The notes below the pieces were generated by a model that made no database searches, was not told the DNA's origin, and saw only the letters and a program-made list of their open reading frames with translations. A program made the position numbers and the translations under genes. Below are positions 44,280-52,175 of a stretch of DNA of 64,000 nt, one piece after another. The stretch comes from Ruegeria arenilitoris. GTDB lineage: Bacteria; Pseudomonadota; Alphaproteobacteria; Rhodobacterales; Rhodobacteraceae. The stretch is taken from positions 297,917-361,916 of the forward strand of contig NZ_WPYP01000003.1 in the NCBI RefSeq assembly GCF_013030985.1, read 5' to 3'. The number at the start of each line of letters is the position of its first letter. The first letter of the stretch is position 1.

Positions 44280-46172
44280 TCAAGCGGAGGCACTACCTTC
44301 TGGCCGTTTGGCTCTCATTTTCTCCATCGCCATATCTTTCGCTGACCGGCTTTTCCGCTTTGCGACCGTGCGCTGTGCATCAAATGCCGCCTGAAGTTCC
44401 TGATCTTTTTCCGAAACCTCTATCACCGGGGCAGGGGCCGGTTTTGCTTCAGCCAGAGCCTTCGCTGTGTCCCTGGCTTGCTCTGCAGCCAGATCGAGGT
44501 GTGTGCCTCTGATCTTCGGACTATCGCCACCCAAGAACTGCATGAAATACGGATCTTCGAAGTATCGGATCTTGTTTGCAATCACCGGCATCTTGCCTTC
44601 GCGGATCAGCACAACCTCATTTTCAGGCAATCGGCCAACGTGTTCCGGCCGGAGAAGGCGAATGCCTTCCTCGCGTTCCGATATGCTGCCCATTTCCATT
44701 TTGCCGAGCGCCCGAGACTTCGATTTGCTCATGACTGTTTTGTCACCGATGGACCTGGACACGTGTTCGCGTACCTCTGAATCTTCGGACGCAGCAAACA
44801 TTTGCGTGCCAGCGTTTGCCAGCATCGCCCGCACACCTTCATGCCCATAGATGTCCTGCAGGCGCGACAGCGTTTGCGAAATTACGATGATCCGGCCACC
44901 GAACGATCGCATGGTGTCATACGCTTCAACGACGCGCTCAAGATGGCCGAGGCGCTGAAACTCATCGAGCAGGATCAGAACCTTGAACGGCTCATCTTCG
45001 CCCGGCTCAACGGTTTCGATGGTGTTCACCAGATCGAGGAAGAATAGGCGAATGAGCGTCCGGAACTCTTTGACCTTCTTCCCTGGCACAGAAAAGTAGA
45101 TCGAGGTGGGGCGCCGACGCAGATCCTCAAAGTTGATGTCATTGCCCTGCGTGGCTCTTGCCACAGACGGGTTGCGCCAGAGTTGAAGGCCGGAGTTGTT
45201 CATGACCGAAATCGTTGATCGCAAGATTTTGGATTCTTCGGCTGCAAGATTCAGGAACTCATCTGCAGCTCGCGCATATCCAACTTCTTCAGCCATCTTT
45301 TCATAGTCCTTTTGCTTGGTCGTTTTGACCAGGCGCAGGACTTCGGAAATGTACGGACGGTTTCGCTTGATCGCCAACATCGCCATTGCGCAGAACATGC
45401 CTTCGACGCCCCCCAAAAAGCCCTGAGCGGACGAGCTGGGCGTGTCGAACATCTGGGTTGCGACCTGAATCACTTCTTCCCAGCGTCGATCCAGATTGTC
45501 TGCGCGAGCTGCGCGTCTCAGCGGGTTATAGCTGTGGCTTTTTTCCGGGTTCTCAGGGTCGAACACAAAGACCTCATCACCCATGGCCGCCCGCCGTGCG
45601 CCGGTTGTGTGGAAGATCTCGCCCTTGATGTCCAGAACAACGCAGGAGCCGTTGAATCGCAGAATATTGGGGATCACAAAGCCGCTCGTTTTACCTGAGC
45701 CAGACGGCGCAATAAACATCGCATGTGGTTTCTGAACAGTCGGACCGGGCTTATAGTAGATCGCGTTTTTGTCTTTAGGCTGACCAAATTTGGCAAACAC
45801 GATTTCACTATCCAGTTGGTCTTTGAGCCTCAGCATCGAAGCATAGCCCTCCTGGACGAGCTGAGGGGCCTTTGCAAAGGTCGCATCACCGTATTTCGTT
45901 GAGGGACCACGCAGCGCAGCCGCCACAAATGCAAAGGTCAAAACCCCCACCGCGACCACCGTCACCAGACCCATGATCTGCTGCGCCTCTGCAGGCTGCG
46001 CCATGAACTTTTCCGGTATCGCCCAGATGTCCAGCCCCCGGAAGCCTCTGGTGTTGATGTATTCGAGCGCCAGCCCGATCACCAACACCGCGCAAGCCGA
46101 GGTAGCGATAAAGCCCATTGTACCGGCTATCGCTACCTTCTTGCCTTTTGGGAGATCCTGAAACTCAGCCAT
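44280..46172 (-). CDS. virD4: Type IV coupling protein VirD4/TraG
   Basis: This is a 630-residue inner-membrane ATPase that would link the relaxase-DNA complex to the secretion channel. Two N-terminal helices lie at about residues 14-36 and 66-88. Walker A is APSGSGKTSG (155-164) and Walker B ends in LLDEFQRLG. KYGDATFAK upstream of Walker A is typical of TraG/VirD4. The start overlaps the end of the small upstream gene. It belongs with virB11 and the truncated virB10 on the same strand, the expected order of a conjugation operon end. Confidence 0.93.
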   Translation of the reverse strand: MAEFQDLPKGKKVAIAGTMGFIATSACAVLVIGLALEYINTRGFRGLDIWAIPEKFMAQPAEAQQIMGLVTVVAVGVLTFAFVAAALRGPSTKYGDATFAKAPQLVQEGYASMLRLKDQLDSEIVFAKFGQPKDKNAIYYKPGPTVQKPHAMFIAPSGSGKTSGFVIPNILRFNGSCVVLDIKGEIFHTTGARRAAMGDEVFVFDPENPEKSHSYNPLRRAARADNLDRRWEEVIQVATQMFDTPSSSAQGFLGGVEGMFCAMAMLAIKRNRPYISEVLRLVKTTKQKDYEKMAEEVGYARAADEFLNLAAEESKILRSTISVMNNSGLQLWRNPSVARATQGNDINFEDLRRRPTSIYFSVPGKKVKEFRTLIRLFFLDLVNTIETVEPGEDEPFKVLILLDEFQRLGHLERVVEAYDTMRSFGGRIIVISQTLSRLQDIYGHEGVRAMLANAGTQMFAASEDSEVREHVSRSIGDKTVMSKSKSRALGKMEMGSISEREEGIRLLRPEHVGRLPENEVVLIREGKMPVIANKIRYFEDPYFMQFLGGDSPKIRGTHLDLAAEQARDTAKALAEAKPAPAPVIEVSEKDQELQAAFDAQRTVAKRKSRSAKDMAMEKMRAKRPEGSASA

Positions 46173-46323
46173 CCGTCAGCTCACGCTTGAAAAAGCACAC
46201 AAGGCCAAATTCAGCGCGGGCGACACCGACCATTTCCCAACCTTCACTCCCCAGCTTTGCGAACTTTACTTTCGCGTCGTCATGCTCCGAAAAGGGCACG
46301 TCTCGATACTCAAATTTCTTCAT
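46165..46323 (-). CDS. 52-residue DUF4177-like protein between virB11 and virD4
   Basis: An ATG at 46323 preceded by GGAGTCAAAAG opens a 52-codon frame. The product has the pattern of small DUF4177-type proteins: MKKFEYRDVPFSEHD, then LGSEGWEMVGV and FFKREL. Its end overlaps the start of virD4 by 8 bp, and it follows virB11 after 12 bp, so it is an integral gene of the secretion operon. The function is unknown. Confidence 0.65.
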   Translation of the reverse strand: MKKFEYRDVPFSEHDDAKVKFAKLGSEGWEMVGVARAEFGLVCFFKRELTDG

Positions 46324-46335
46324 CTTTTGACTCCT

Positions 46336-47349
46336 TCAGATAAATTGGTCAGCGGTCATCAGGGGCGGGAAAATCACGCCGTTGACCTTCCGCTCGTCCC
46401 CGATTTTCTTCATGTGAACGATCATGTGAATGGTGGCTCTGATGTCATCGACCACCTCTGACTTTTGGACGGTCGGAGATCCGCGCCGCACCATTTTGCT
46501 CATGCGCCCAATGGCATCAACGGGCGAGTTTGCGTGCATGGTGCAAACAGATCCATCGTGGCCGGTGTTCACCAGCTCCAGGAACATATTCGCATCGTCA
46601 CCCCGGATTTCCCCGCAAACCAGCCGATCAGGCCGGAGGCGAAGCGCAGATTCAAGCAGCTTTGTCGGGGATCGAGGCCCATTTTCTTCGGAACGATCAG
46701 CAAGCAAGTCAACCGAGTTTGGTTGCTCGATGTCCAATTCTGCCACTTCCTCAATCGTCACGATTCGCTCGCCTGGATCGACGCGCTTCAACATCGCATT
46801 CAAAACAGTGGTTTTTCCCGACGATGTGCCGCCCGCAATAATCACGTTCCATTTGCTCTGCATCGAAAGGTCGGCCAGCTCGTCAAAGCTCATTGTCCCC
46901 GCTGCGAGAGCTGCCCGAGCATTTTCAAGCGCGCTGTGATCGTTGCTTTCGGTTAGTGCGGCCTCTTTGCTGGCAAAGCTGAATGCGCCCAGGTCAACGG
47001 TTTTTACGCGGAGCAGACGGATCGCCACGGAACCCACGCCGGTTGTCGCAGGTGGAATAACAACCTGGACCCGTGCCTTGCCCTCTTTTGTCGGGACATT
47101 TGCCGTTGCAATTGGCTTCTTTTCTCCGAAAGTCACATCGCTGAACCCAGCCACACACCGCCCGATATTCTCTACATCATCCTTGGTCAGAGTGATGTCT
47201 GTCCTGGTCATGTGGGTTGTGCCCATTTCCTCAACCCAGACCGAGCCGTCTGGGTTCACGGAAATCTCGCTCAGTTTTTCGTCATGCAACAGATGCTCGA
47301 TCTTGCCAGTGTAGTATTCCAAAAGGCCGTTGCCGTTTCGCCCGCTCAT
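46336..47349 (-). CDS. virB11: VirB11-type secretion ATPase
   Basis: This is a 337-residue cytoplasmic hexameric ATPase from the ATG at 47349 (AAGGACAAGAAC upstream). Walker A is AGGTSSGKTTVLNA. The Asp box is RIVTIEEVAELDI and the His box is CTMHANSPVDAIGRM. The N-terminal domain (ISVNPDGSVWVEE) is also typical. It powers pilus assembly and substrate transfer in type IV secretion. A longer frame upstream is not supported. It lies between the truncated virB10 and the small DUF4177-like gene. Confidence 0.93.
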   Translation of the reverse strand: MSGRNGNGLLEYYTGKIEHLLHDEKLSEISVNPDGSVWVEEMGTTHMTRTDITLTKDDVENIGRCVAGFSDVTFGEKKPIATANVPTKEGKARVQVVIPPATTGVGSVAIRLLRVKTVDLGAFSFASKEAALTESNDHSALENARAALAAGTMSFDELADLSMQSKWNVIIAGGTSSGKTTVLNAMLKRVDPGERIVTIEEVAELDIEQPNSVDLLADRSEENGPRSPTKLLESALRLRPDRLVCGEIRGDDANMFLELVNTGHDGSVCTMHANSPVDAIGRMSKMVRRGSPTVQKSEVVDDIRATIHMIVHMKKIGDERKVNGVIFPPLMTADQFI

Positions 47350-47554
47350 GTTCTTGTCCTTGTTAGAGCACTTTTGGGAACAGCGGAGGTTGCCTTCGCT
47401 GCCTCTCGGCTTTGCCTCGAACGCGAACGCACCCACACAAGATTCATTGATTCCAAAAAGTGCTGAATTTGCGTCTAAAAAGGCCGCTACCGCATTCAAT
47501 TATGCAGGGAGCAGCCGGAAGGGCCGACGATACGGCCGCCTCAGAGGTTCGGTC

Positions 47555-48364
47555 TCAGAAGTTGTCGAAAACCACGTCACGCTGCAGGATGGCGTTGATG
47601 CGGCTTCCCTGATCTACATAGATGGTTGGCGTGATCCGCAAATAGTCCTCCAACGCCGCCGCTGTGGCATTCTGCAAGTTTGAACCGACCTGCGTTGCCA
47701 GATCCGTTTGCACCGAGTTGCTGCTGTCGTTGTCGGCCACCAACGCGACCGGCGCGATCCCGATGATCGAGAGCAGCGCGGCAGTCCCAAACCGTTCACC
47801 GAAATGCGTATCGACACGTCCGGTTGCCCCAGACCGGCCCTGACCATCCGTCCCGGCTGACCCGATTTGCGCGGACAAGCCATCCGGCGTGATAACCCGG
47901 CTCCAAACGACAGCGATCCTTGTTTGCGCCAGCTTTGTATCAGCGCGGTATTCGCCATAGAGTTTAGATCCACGTGGCAAGAGCAGTTTTGTGCCGTCCA
48001 TCGAATAGACGCCGCGCGTGATCGTCGCCACCACGCTACCCGGAAGTTCCGAGCTTACGGCCCCGCCGAACACGGCAGACAAAACCGTGCCCTGAGTCAG
48101 CGTGCGCGACGGATCGTCAATGATCGAGGCCCCCACGATGGGCGGATATTCTTCAACCAAGTTGTTTTGCCAGGTCGTGTTCGGGTTTTCCTGATAACCG
48201 CGCTGTTCTTCAGGCAGGCGAGTGCTTTCCGGCTGAACCTGCACAGGCTGTGGTGCCGGTTGCACGGGCTGGAATATGATTGGCTGCGACCCACTGTTGA
48301 TGGGCTGGTAATTCTGTTCCTGAGCCATTGCACTTGAGGCCAACGTGACCAGGGCAAGGGAGAG
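47555..48364 (-). pseudogene. virB10: virB10, 5'-truncated by IS6 element
   Basis: The C-terminal VirB10/TrbI domain is present: LTQGTVLSAVFGGAVSSELPG, LLPRGSKLYGEY, FGTAALLSIIGIAP and the ending RINAILQRDVVFDNF. The proline-rich linker (VQPAPQPVQVQPES) precedes it. The frame runs back to the IS6 end at 48365 through LSLALVTLASSAMAQ, which looks like a membrane or signal segment. The natural start is lost. The annotated TTG near 48343 is not convincing. VirB10 bridges inner and outer membranes in the secretion channel, and the lost N-terminus would abolish normal assembly. Confidence 0.85.
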
Positions 48365-49131
48365 GGCTTTGTCGCAAACTTTGTCATGGATCAGAGCGCC
48401 CGATCTGTCTGGACGGATTTATCCCACGAGCTCAGCAAACTGACGAAAGCCACACTTCAGCTGGCCAAGCTGCCCCTTGCGGATCATGTTGGCGGCCTCG
48501 ATCCCGGCAAGTGTCGCTGCAGCGGAGGCGAAACTTTTGAACCCCAACATCGGTCTCGTAAGCCTTTTGATGAAGCGGTGATCCTGTTCTATCATGTTGT
48601 TGAGATACTTTGATCTGACGGTGTCGATCTTCACAGGTATCCGCAGCCGCTTGAAGATCTTGTTGACCTCTTTGATCCCTGCTGCATTGCTTCTGCTTTT
48701 GTCAATGGTGATCCGTTTCGGGATGCCATTGTTGTACAGAGCATTGGCGAAGAATTTCTTTGCAGCCTTCGTGTCTCGCTTCTCAGAAAGCATGAAATCA
48801 AGGGTTTGCCCGTCGCGATCTACCGCACGATACAGATACACCCATTCGCCACGGACTTTGATATACGTCTCATCCATACGCCACGATTCAGCAGTGTTGG
48901 CCTTCCGTTTCTTTGCCACGCGAGCGGCCGCAGGCGAGTATTTTACCACCCACCGGTTCAAAGTAGCATGATCAACCGACACACCACGTTCCGCCATGAT
49001 CTCTTCCAGGTCGCGGTACGAGACGCCGTAGCGAACGTAGAAATAGACTGCGAACAGGATCACAGATTGTGGGTAGTGCGCACCTTTGAAGTCGATCATT
49101 GGGCAGTCCTAAAAGTTGTCGCATTCAATCC
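48365..49131 (-). mobile_element. IS6-family insertion sequence
   Basis: A 767-bp element is inferred from the transposase gene plus end sequences. The left end GGCTTTGTCGCAAACTTT (48365-48382) matches IS6-type ends. The right end reads, on the minus strand, GGATTGAATGCGACAACTTT and matches only partly, so the right boundary is less sure. It lies exactly between the truncated virB10 and the truncated DUF4178 gene. Both flanking reading frames enter the element in frame. Confidence 0.8.
48419..49099 (-). CDS. IS6-family DDE transposase
   Basis: This is a 226-residue enzyme, the usual IS6 length. The DDE triad is visible: WRMDETYIKVRGEW, then RITIDKSRSNAAG, and IEQDHRFIKRL, with the region after ending as expected for the family. 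The N-terminal YRDLEEIMAERGVSVDHATLNRW is the IS6 helix-turn-helix. It appears intact and could be active. Transposases of this family act by replicative cointegrate formation and often cause adjacent deletions. Confidence 0.93.
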   Translation of the reverse strand: MIDFKGAHYPQSVILFAVYFYVRYGVSYRDLEEIMAERGVSVDHATLNRWVVKYSPAAARVAKKRKANTAESWRMDETYIKVRGEWVYLYRAVDRDGQTLDFMLSEKRDTKAAKKFFANALYNNGIPKRITIDKSRSNAAGIKEVNKIFKRLRIPVKIDTVRSKYLNNMIEQDHRFIKRLTRPMLGFKSFASAAATLAGIEAANMIRKGQLGQLKCGFRQFAELVG

Positions 49132-50085
49132 ACCAGTTGGATCAAGCCGCACGAAGGTGCAAGATACCGGCCAAAGTTTGCGACAGAGCCCCGGCCAACC
49201 ATTCATATCAGTGGGGAACCGTTCCGCTACTACGAGACCACGACCAGCAAGATCACCTATGTCGAAGGCGAATTTACCTGGCGGCCGAAGTTTGGTGAGA
49301 GGACGACGACCGTCTCGGCCATGTCCAACTCGGCGATGCTGGCGTTTTCGCAAACCGGCAGCGAGCGCGAAACCTACCGTTCGATCTATGTGACCAAGGC
49401 CGAGGCCGAAGCGGCCTTTGGCGTCACGTTGGACCTCAAGCCCTATCGCGTCCATCCGCTGCAGCCCTTTGTGGCGGGCCGGAACTATCAGTTCCTGCTG
49501 GTGAGCTCGTTCGTGTTCGCGATCATCTGTCTGGTGATGGCCCTGGGGTTCAACATACACAACGGGCGGGCCGTGTTGCGCAACACCCAAGTGGATATGC
49601 GGGACCTGCCGGTTGAGATTGCCATTCCGCTGGAGGCCGACAACAGGCTGACCTCGATCCGGGTCTCTGGCGATATGCGGAACAGCTGGGCCTATCTTGA
49701 GATGGAGATGCTGGACCCGAACGGCCAACCGGTGTTCGAGACCGGCCGAACCATCGAATCCTATTCCGGCCGGGACGCTGACGGCAGTTGGCGTGAAGGG
49801 TCGCCCGCGACCGGGTTGCGTTTTCGCCCCGAAGTCAGCGGAACCTACACTCTGGCGCTATCAGCGGCCGAGAAAGGGCTGTGGCTTGGCGGGAACGGTC
49901 GGCAACATCCGTCGGGCGAACCGTTCACCCGCTTAAGGCTGGATGTGCGGGCCGGTTTGTTCACCGGCAAATGGATGGCATTTCTGGGTACGGTCTTCGG
50001 GGCGTTGTTCCTGTATCAGTTCGGGCGTAAATGGCTGCATCGACGGGCGCGCTGGTCCGGGTCTGACTGGGTAGACGAGGATTAA
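49132..50085 (+). pseudogene. DUF4178-type membrane protein, 5'-truncated by IS6 element
   Basis: The remaining 317 codons encode a region with YYETTTSKITYVEGEFTW and two membrane helices at residues about 120-142 (FLLVSSFVFAIICLVMALG) and near the end (KWMAFLGTVFGALFLYQFG). The first codon after the IS end, at 49132, is in frame. In Rhodobacterales this protein normally stands upstream of DUF350 and the aminopropyltransferase; here its N-terminal part is missing. An open start inside the IS exists but is artificial. Confidence 0.8.
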
Positions 50086-50086
50086 C

Positions 50087-50251
50087 GTGACAGCTTTCCG
50101 GATCATCTTCCTTCTGATCTCGGCCGCGGCCGTGGGGGCCACGGGATATGTAACTTACAACGGTTACGGCGGCGAAAGCCGTGACCTGGACAGATCCGTC
50201 CGCGTCGGCAGTGACGGCGGCGGCTATTATCGATCAAATCGCGTGAAATAA
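50087..50251 (+). CDS. 54-residue glycine-rich membrane protein
   Basis: A GTG start one base after the DUF4178 stop opens a 54-codon frame. It has one helix (FRIIFLLISAAAVGATGYV) followed by a polar tail rich in Gly, Tyr and Arg (VGSDGGGYYRSNR). It ends 10 bp before DUF350. The tight spacing on both sides supports a true gene of the cluster. The function is unknown. Confidence 0.7.
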   Translation: MTAFRIIFLLISAAAVGATGYVTYNGYGGESRDLDRSVRVGSDGGGYYRSNRVK

Positions 50252-50261
50252 CGGGGACATC

Positions 50262-50486
50262 ATGGAATATTTTGCAGCCATTCAGATTGCAGAGGTTATC
50301 AGCACGATCTTTTACACCTTCCTAGGCGTCACGCTGATGTGGGTGGTGTGGAAGGTGATCGACTGGCTGACCCCGTTTTCCATCGTGCGCGAGATCGAGC
50401 ATGACCAGAACGTGGCGCTGTCCATTCTGATCGGGCTGCTGTTTGTCTCGGTCGCCATCATCATCGCCGCCGTCATCCTGTCATGA
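50262..50486 (+). CDS. DUF350 small membrane protein
   Basis: This is a 74-residue protein with two hydrophobic helices (residues about 8-33 and 50-73) joined by a loop with EIEHDQNVALSILIG. That is the DUF350 arrangement. It overlaps the start of the aminopropyltransferase by 4 bp. DUF350 proteins are membrane-embedded partners of unknown role in this cluster. Confidence 0.88.
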   Translation: MEYFAAIQIAEVISTIFYTFLGVTLMWVVWKVIDWLTPFSIVREIEHDQNVALSILIGLLFVSVAIIIAAVILS

Positions 50487-52024
50487 CAGCGGCCCGCGCG
50501 GTCGAGGCCCGCGCCGCGTGGCTGCTGGCCGCGACGTTTCTGGTTGCCGTCGCCGGGCTGATCTATGAACTGATCGCCGCCACGCTCTCCAGCTATCTGC
50601 TGGGAGATTCGGTACGGCAGTTCTCGCTGGTGATCGGGATATTCCTGTCGGCCATGGGGCTGGGCGCGTGGTTGTCGCGCTTTGTCACCCACGCGTTTTC
50701 CGGCTTTGTCTGGGCGCAGATTTTGCTCGGGATCGTCGGTGGCTTCATGGCGCCGGTGCTGTTCCTGAACTATGCGTGGATGGGGCATGTGGCGACGCCT
50801 TTATATGCGGCGCTGATCATCATCGGGGTTCTGTCGGGGATGGAGATTCCCCTGATCGCGCGGGTTCTGGAACAGATCGGCGCGCTGAAGTTCCGGTTCG
50901 AAAATGTCCTGAGCGTCGATTACGTGGGCGCGCTTGTGGCCTCGCTGGCTATTCCGTTGCTGGTGATCCCGCATCTGGGGCTGATGTCGGCCAGCCTGGC
51001 CTTTGGCGGGTTGAACCTGGCGGTGGCGGGGCTGTCACTGTTCCTGTTCCGGCACTGGGCCAGCCGGTTGCAGGTGGGCGTCTGGGTGCTGGCCTTTGCA
51101 GCGACCATGGTGGCGTTGTGGCATTCCGAGAAACTGGTTTCGGTCACCGAGGCCGAACTGTTCGAGGATGACGTGATCCTGTCCGAGGCGACGCCCTATC
51201 AGCAGATTACGGTGACGCGCTATCGCGACCGGGTGCGGCTTTTCCTGAATCACTCAATCCAATTCGATACGCTGGACGAGCATCGGTATCACGAGTCACT
51301 GGTCCATCCGGCGATGGCGCTGGCCCCGCGGCGCGCGGAAATTCTAGTGCTGGGCGGCGGTGACGGCATGGCGGTGCGCGAGCTGCTGCGATACGACGGC
51401 GTCGAAAGCGTGACCCTGGTCGATCTGGACCCGCGTGTCACGCAGGTGTTCCGCGATCATCCGGACCTGTCGGCCCTGAATGATGGGGCCTTGTCCGATC
51501 CGCGCGTCACCATCGTCAACAAGGATGCGTGGAAATTCCTGGAAGGGGAGGGGCGGGTCTACGACGTGATCCTCATTGATCTGCCGGACCCGAAGTCCAT
51601 CGCGCTGTCGCGGCTGTATACGCGCCAATTCTATGGGCTGGCCGTCGAACGGCTGAGCGGGCAGGGGCTGTTGGTCACGCAGGCGGGATCTCCGTTTTTT
51701 GCGCGCCAGGCTTTCTGGTCGGTGGTGGAGACGCTGAACAGCAGCCGCAATCCGCAGCAGCCTGGGCAGGGGCTGCATACGTTGCCCTATCACAGCTACG
51801 TGCCCAGTTTCGGCGAGTGGGGGTTCGTTCTGGCCTCGCCCGAACCGGTGCCGGGTCGGGACCTGATCCTGCCGGACGGGCTGGGATATCTGACCAATGA
51901 TGTCTGGCAAGCGGCACAGGTTTTCGGCTCGGATATGGATCGCATCGCAGCCGAACCCAATACGCTGCAGACCCATGTTCTGACCGGATACTATCTGGAC
52001 GGCTGGGATTACTGGTTCCGGTAA
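50483..52024 (+). CDS. speE: Membrane-anchored polyamine aminopropyltransferase
   Basis: This is a 513-residue protein. The first 215 residues form about six or seven transmembrane helices. The C-terminal part is a spermidine-synthase-like Rossmann enzyme with EILVLGGGDGMAVREL, VTLVDLDPRV and DVILIDLPDPKS. It would transfer aminopropyl groups from decarboxylated AdoMet to an amine acceptor. It is the last gene of a cluster with DUF4178, the 54-residue protein and DUF350. The N-terminal extension places it in the membrane. Confidence 0.88.
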   Translation: MTAARAVEARAAWLLAATFLVAVAGLIYELIAATLSSYLLGDSVRQFSLVIGIFLSAMGLGAWLSRFVTHAFSGFVWAQILLGIVGGFMAPVLFLNYAWMGHVATPLYAALIIIGVLSGMEIPLIARVLEQIGALKFRFENVLSVDYVGALVASLAIPLLVIPHLGLMSASLAFGGLNLAVAGLSLFLFRHWASRLQVGVWVLAFAATMVALWHSEKLVSVTEAELFEDDVILSEATPYQQITVTRYRDRVRLFLNHSIQFDTLDEHRYHESLVHPAMALAPRRAEILVLGGGDGMAVRELLRYDGVESVTLVDLDPRVTQVFRDHPDLSALNDGALSDPRVTIVNKDAWKFLEGEGRVYDVILIDLPDPKSIALSRLYTRQFYGLAVERLSGQGLLVTQAGSPFFARQAFWSVVETLNSSRNPQQPGQGLHTLPYHSYVPSFGEWGFVLASPEPVPGRDLILPDGLGYLTNDVWQAAQVFGSDMDRIAAEPNTLQTHVLTGYYLDGWDYWFR

Positions 52025-52175
52025 ATTGCCACCCCGTCAGGTGCAAGCCGCGCAGATGGTCCCTTGATATTCCCTGCGGAATGGTATACCGCCGCATACA
52101 AATGAATGCCGGGTCTGGTCAGAGTACTGCGAATCCGGCAAATAGCGTCACCAATTGCAAACAGCCGGATCAGCC

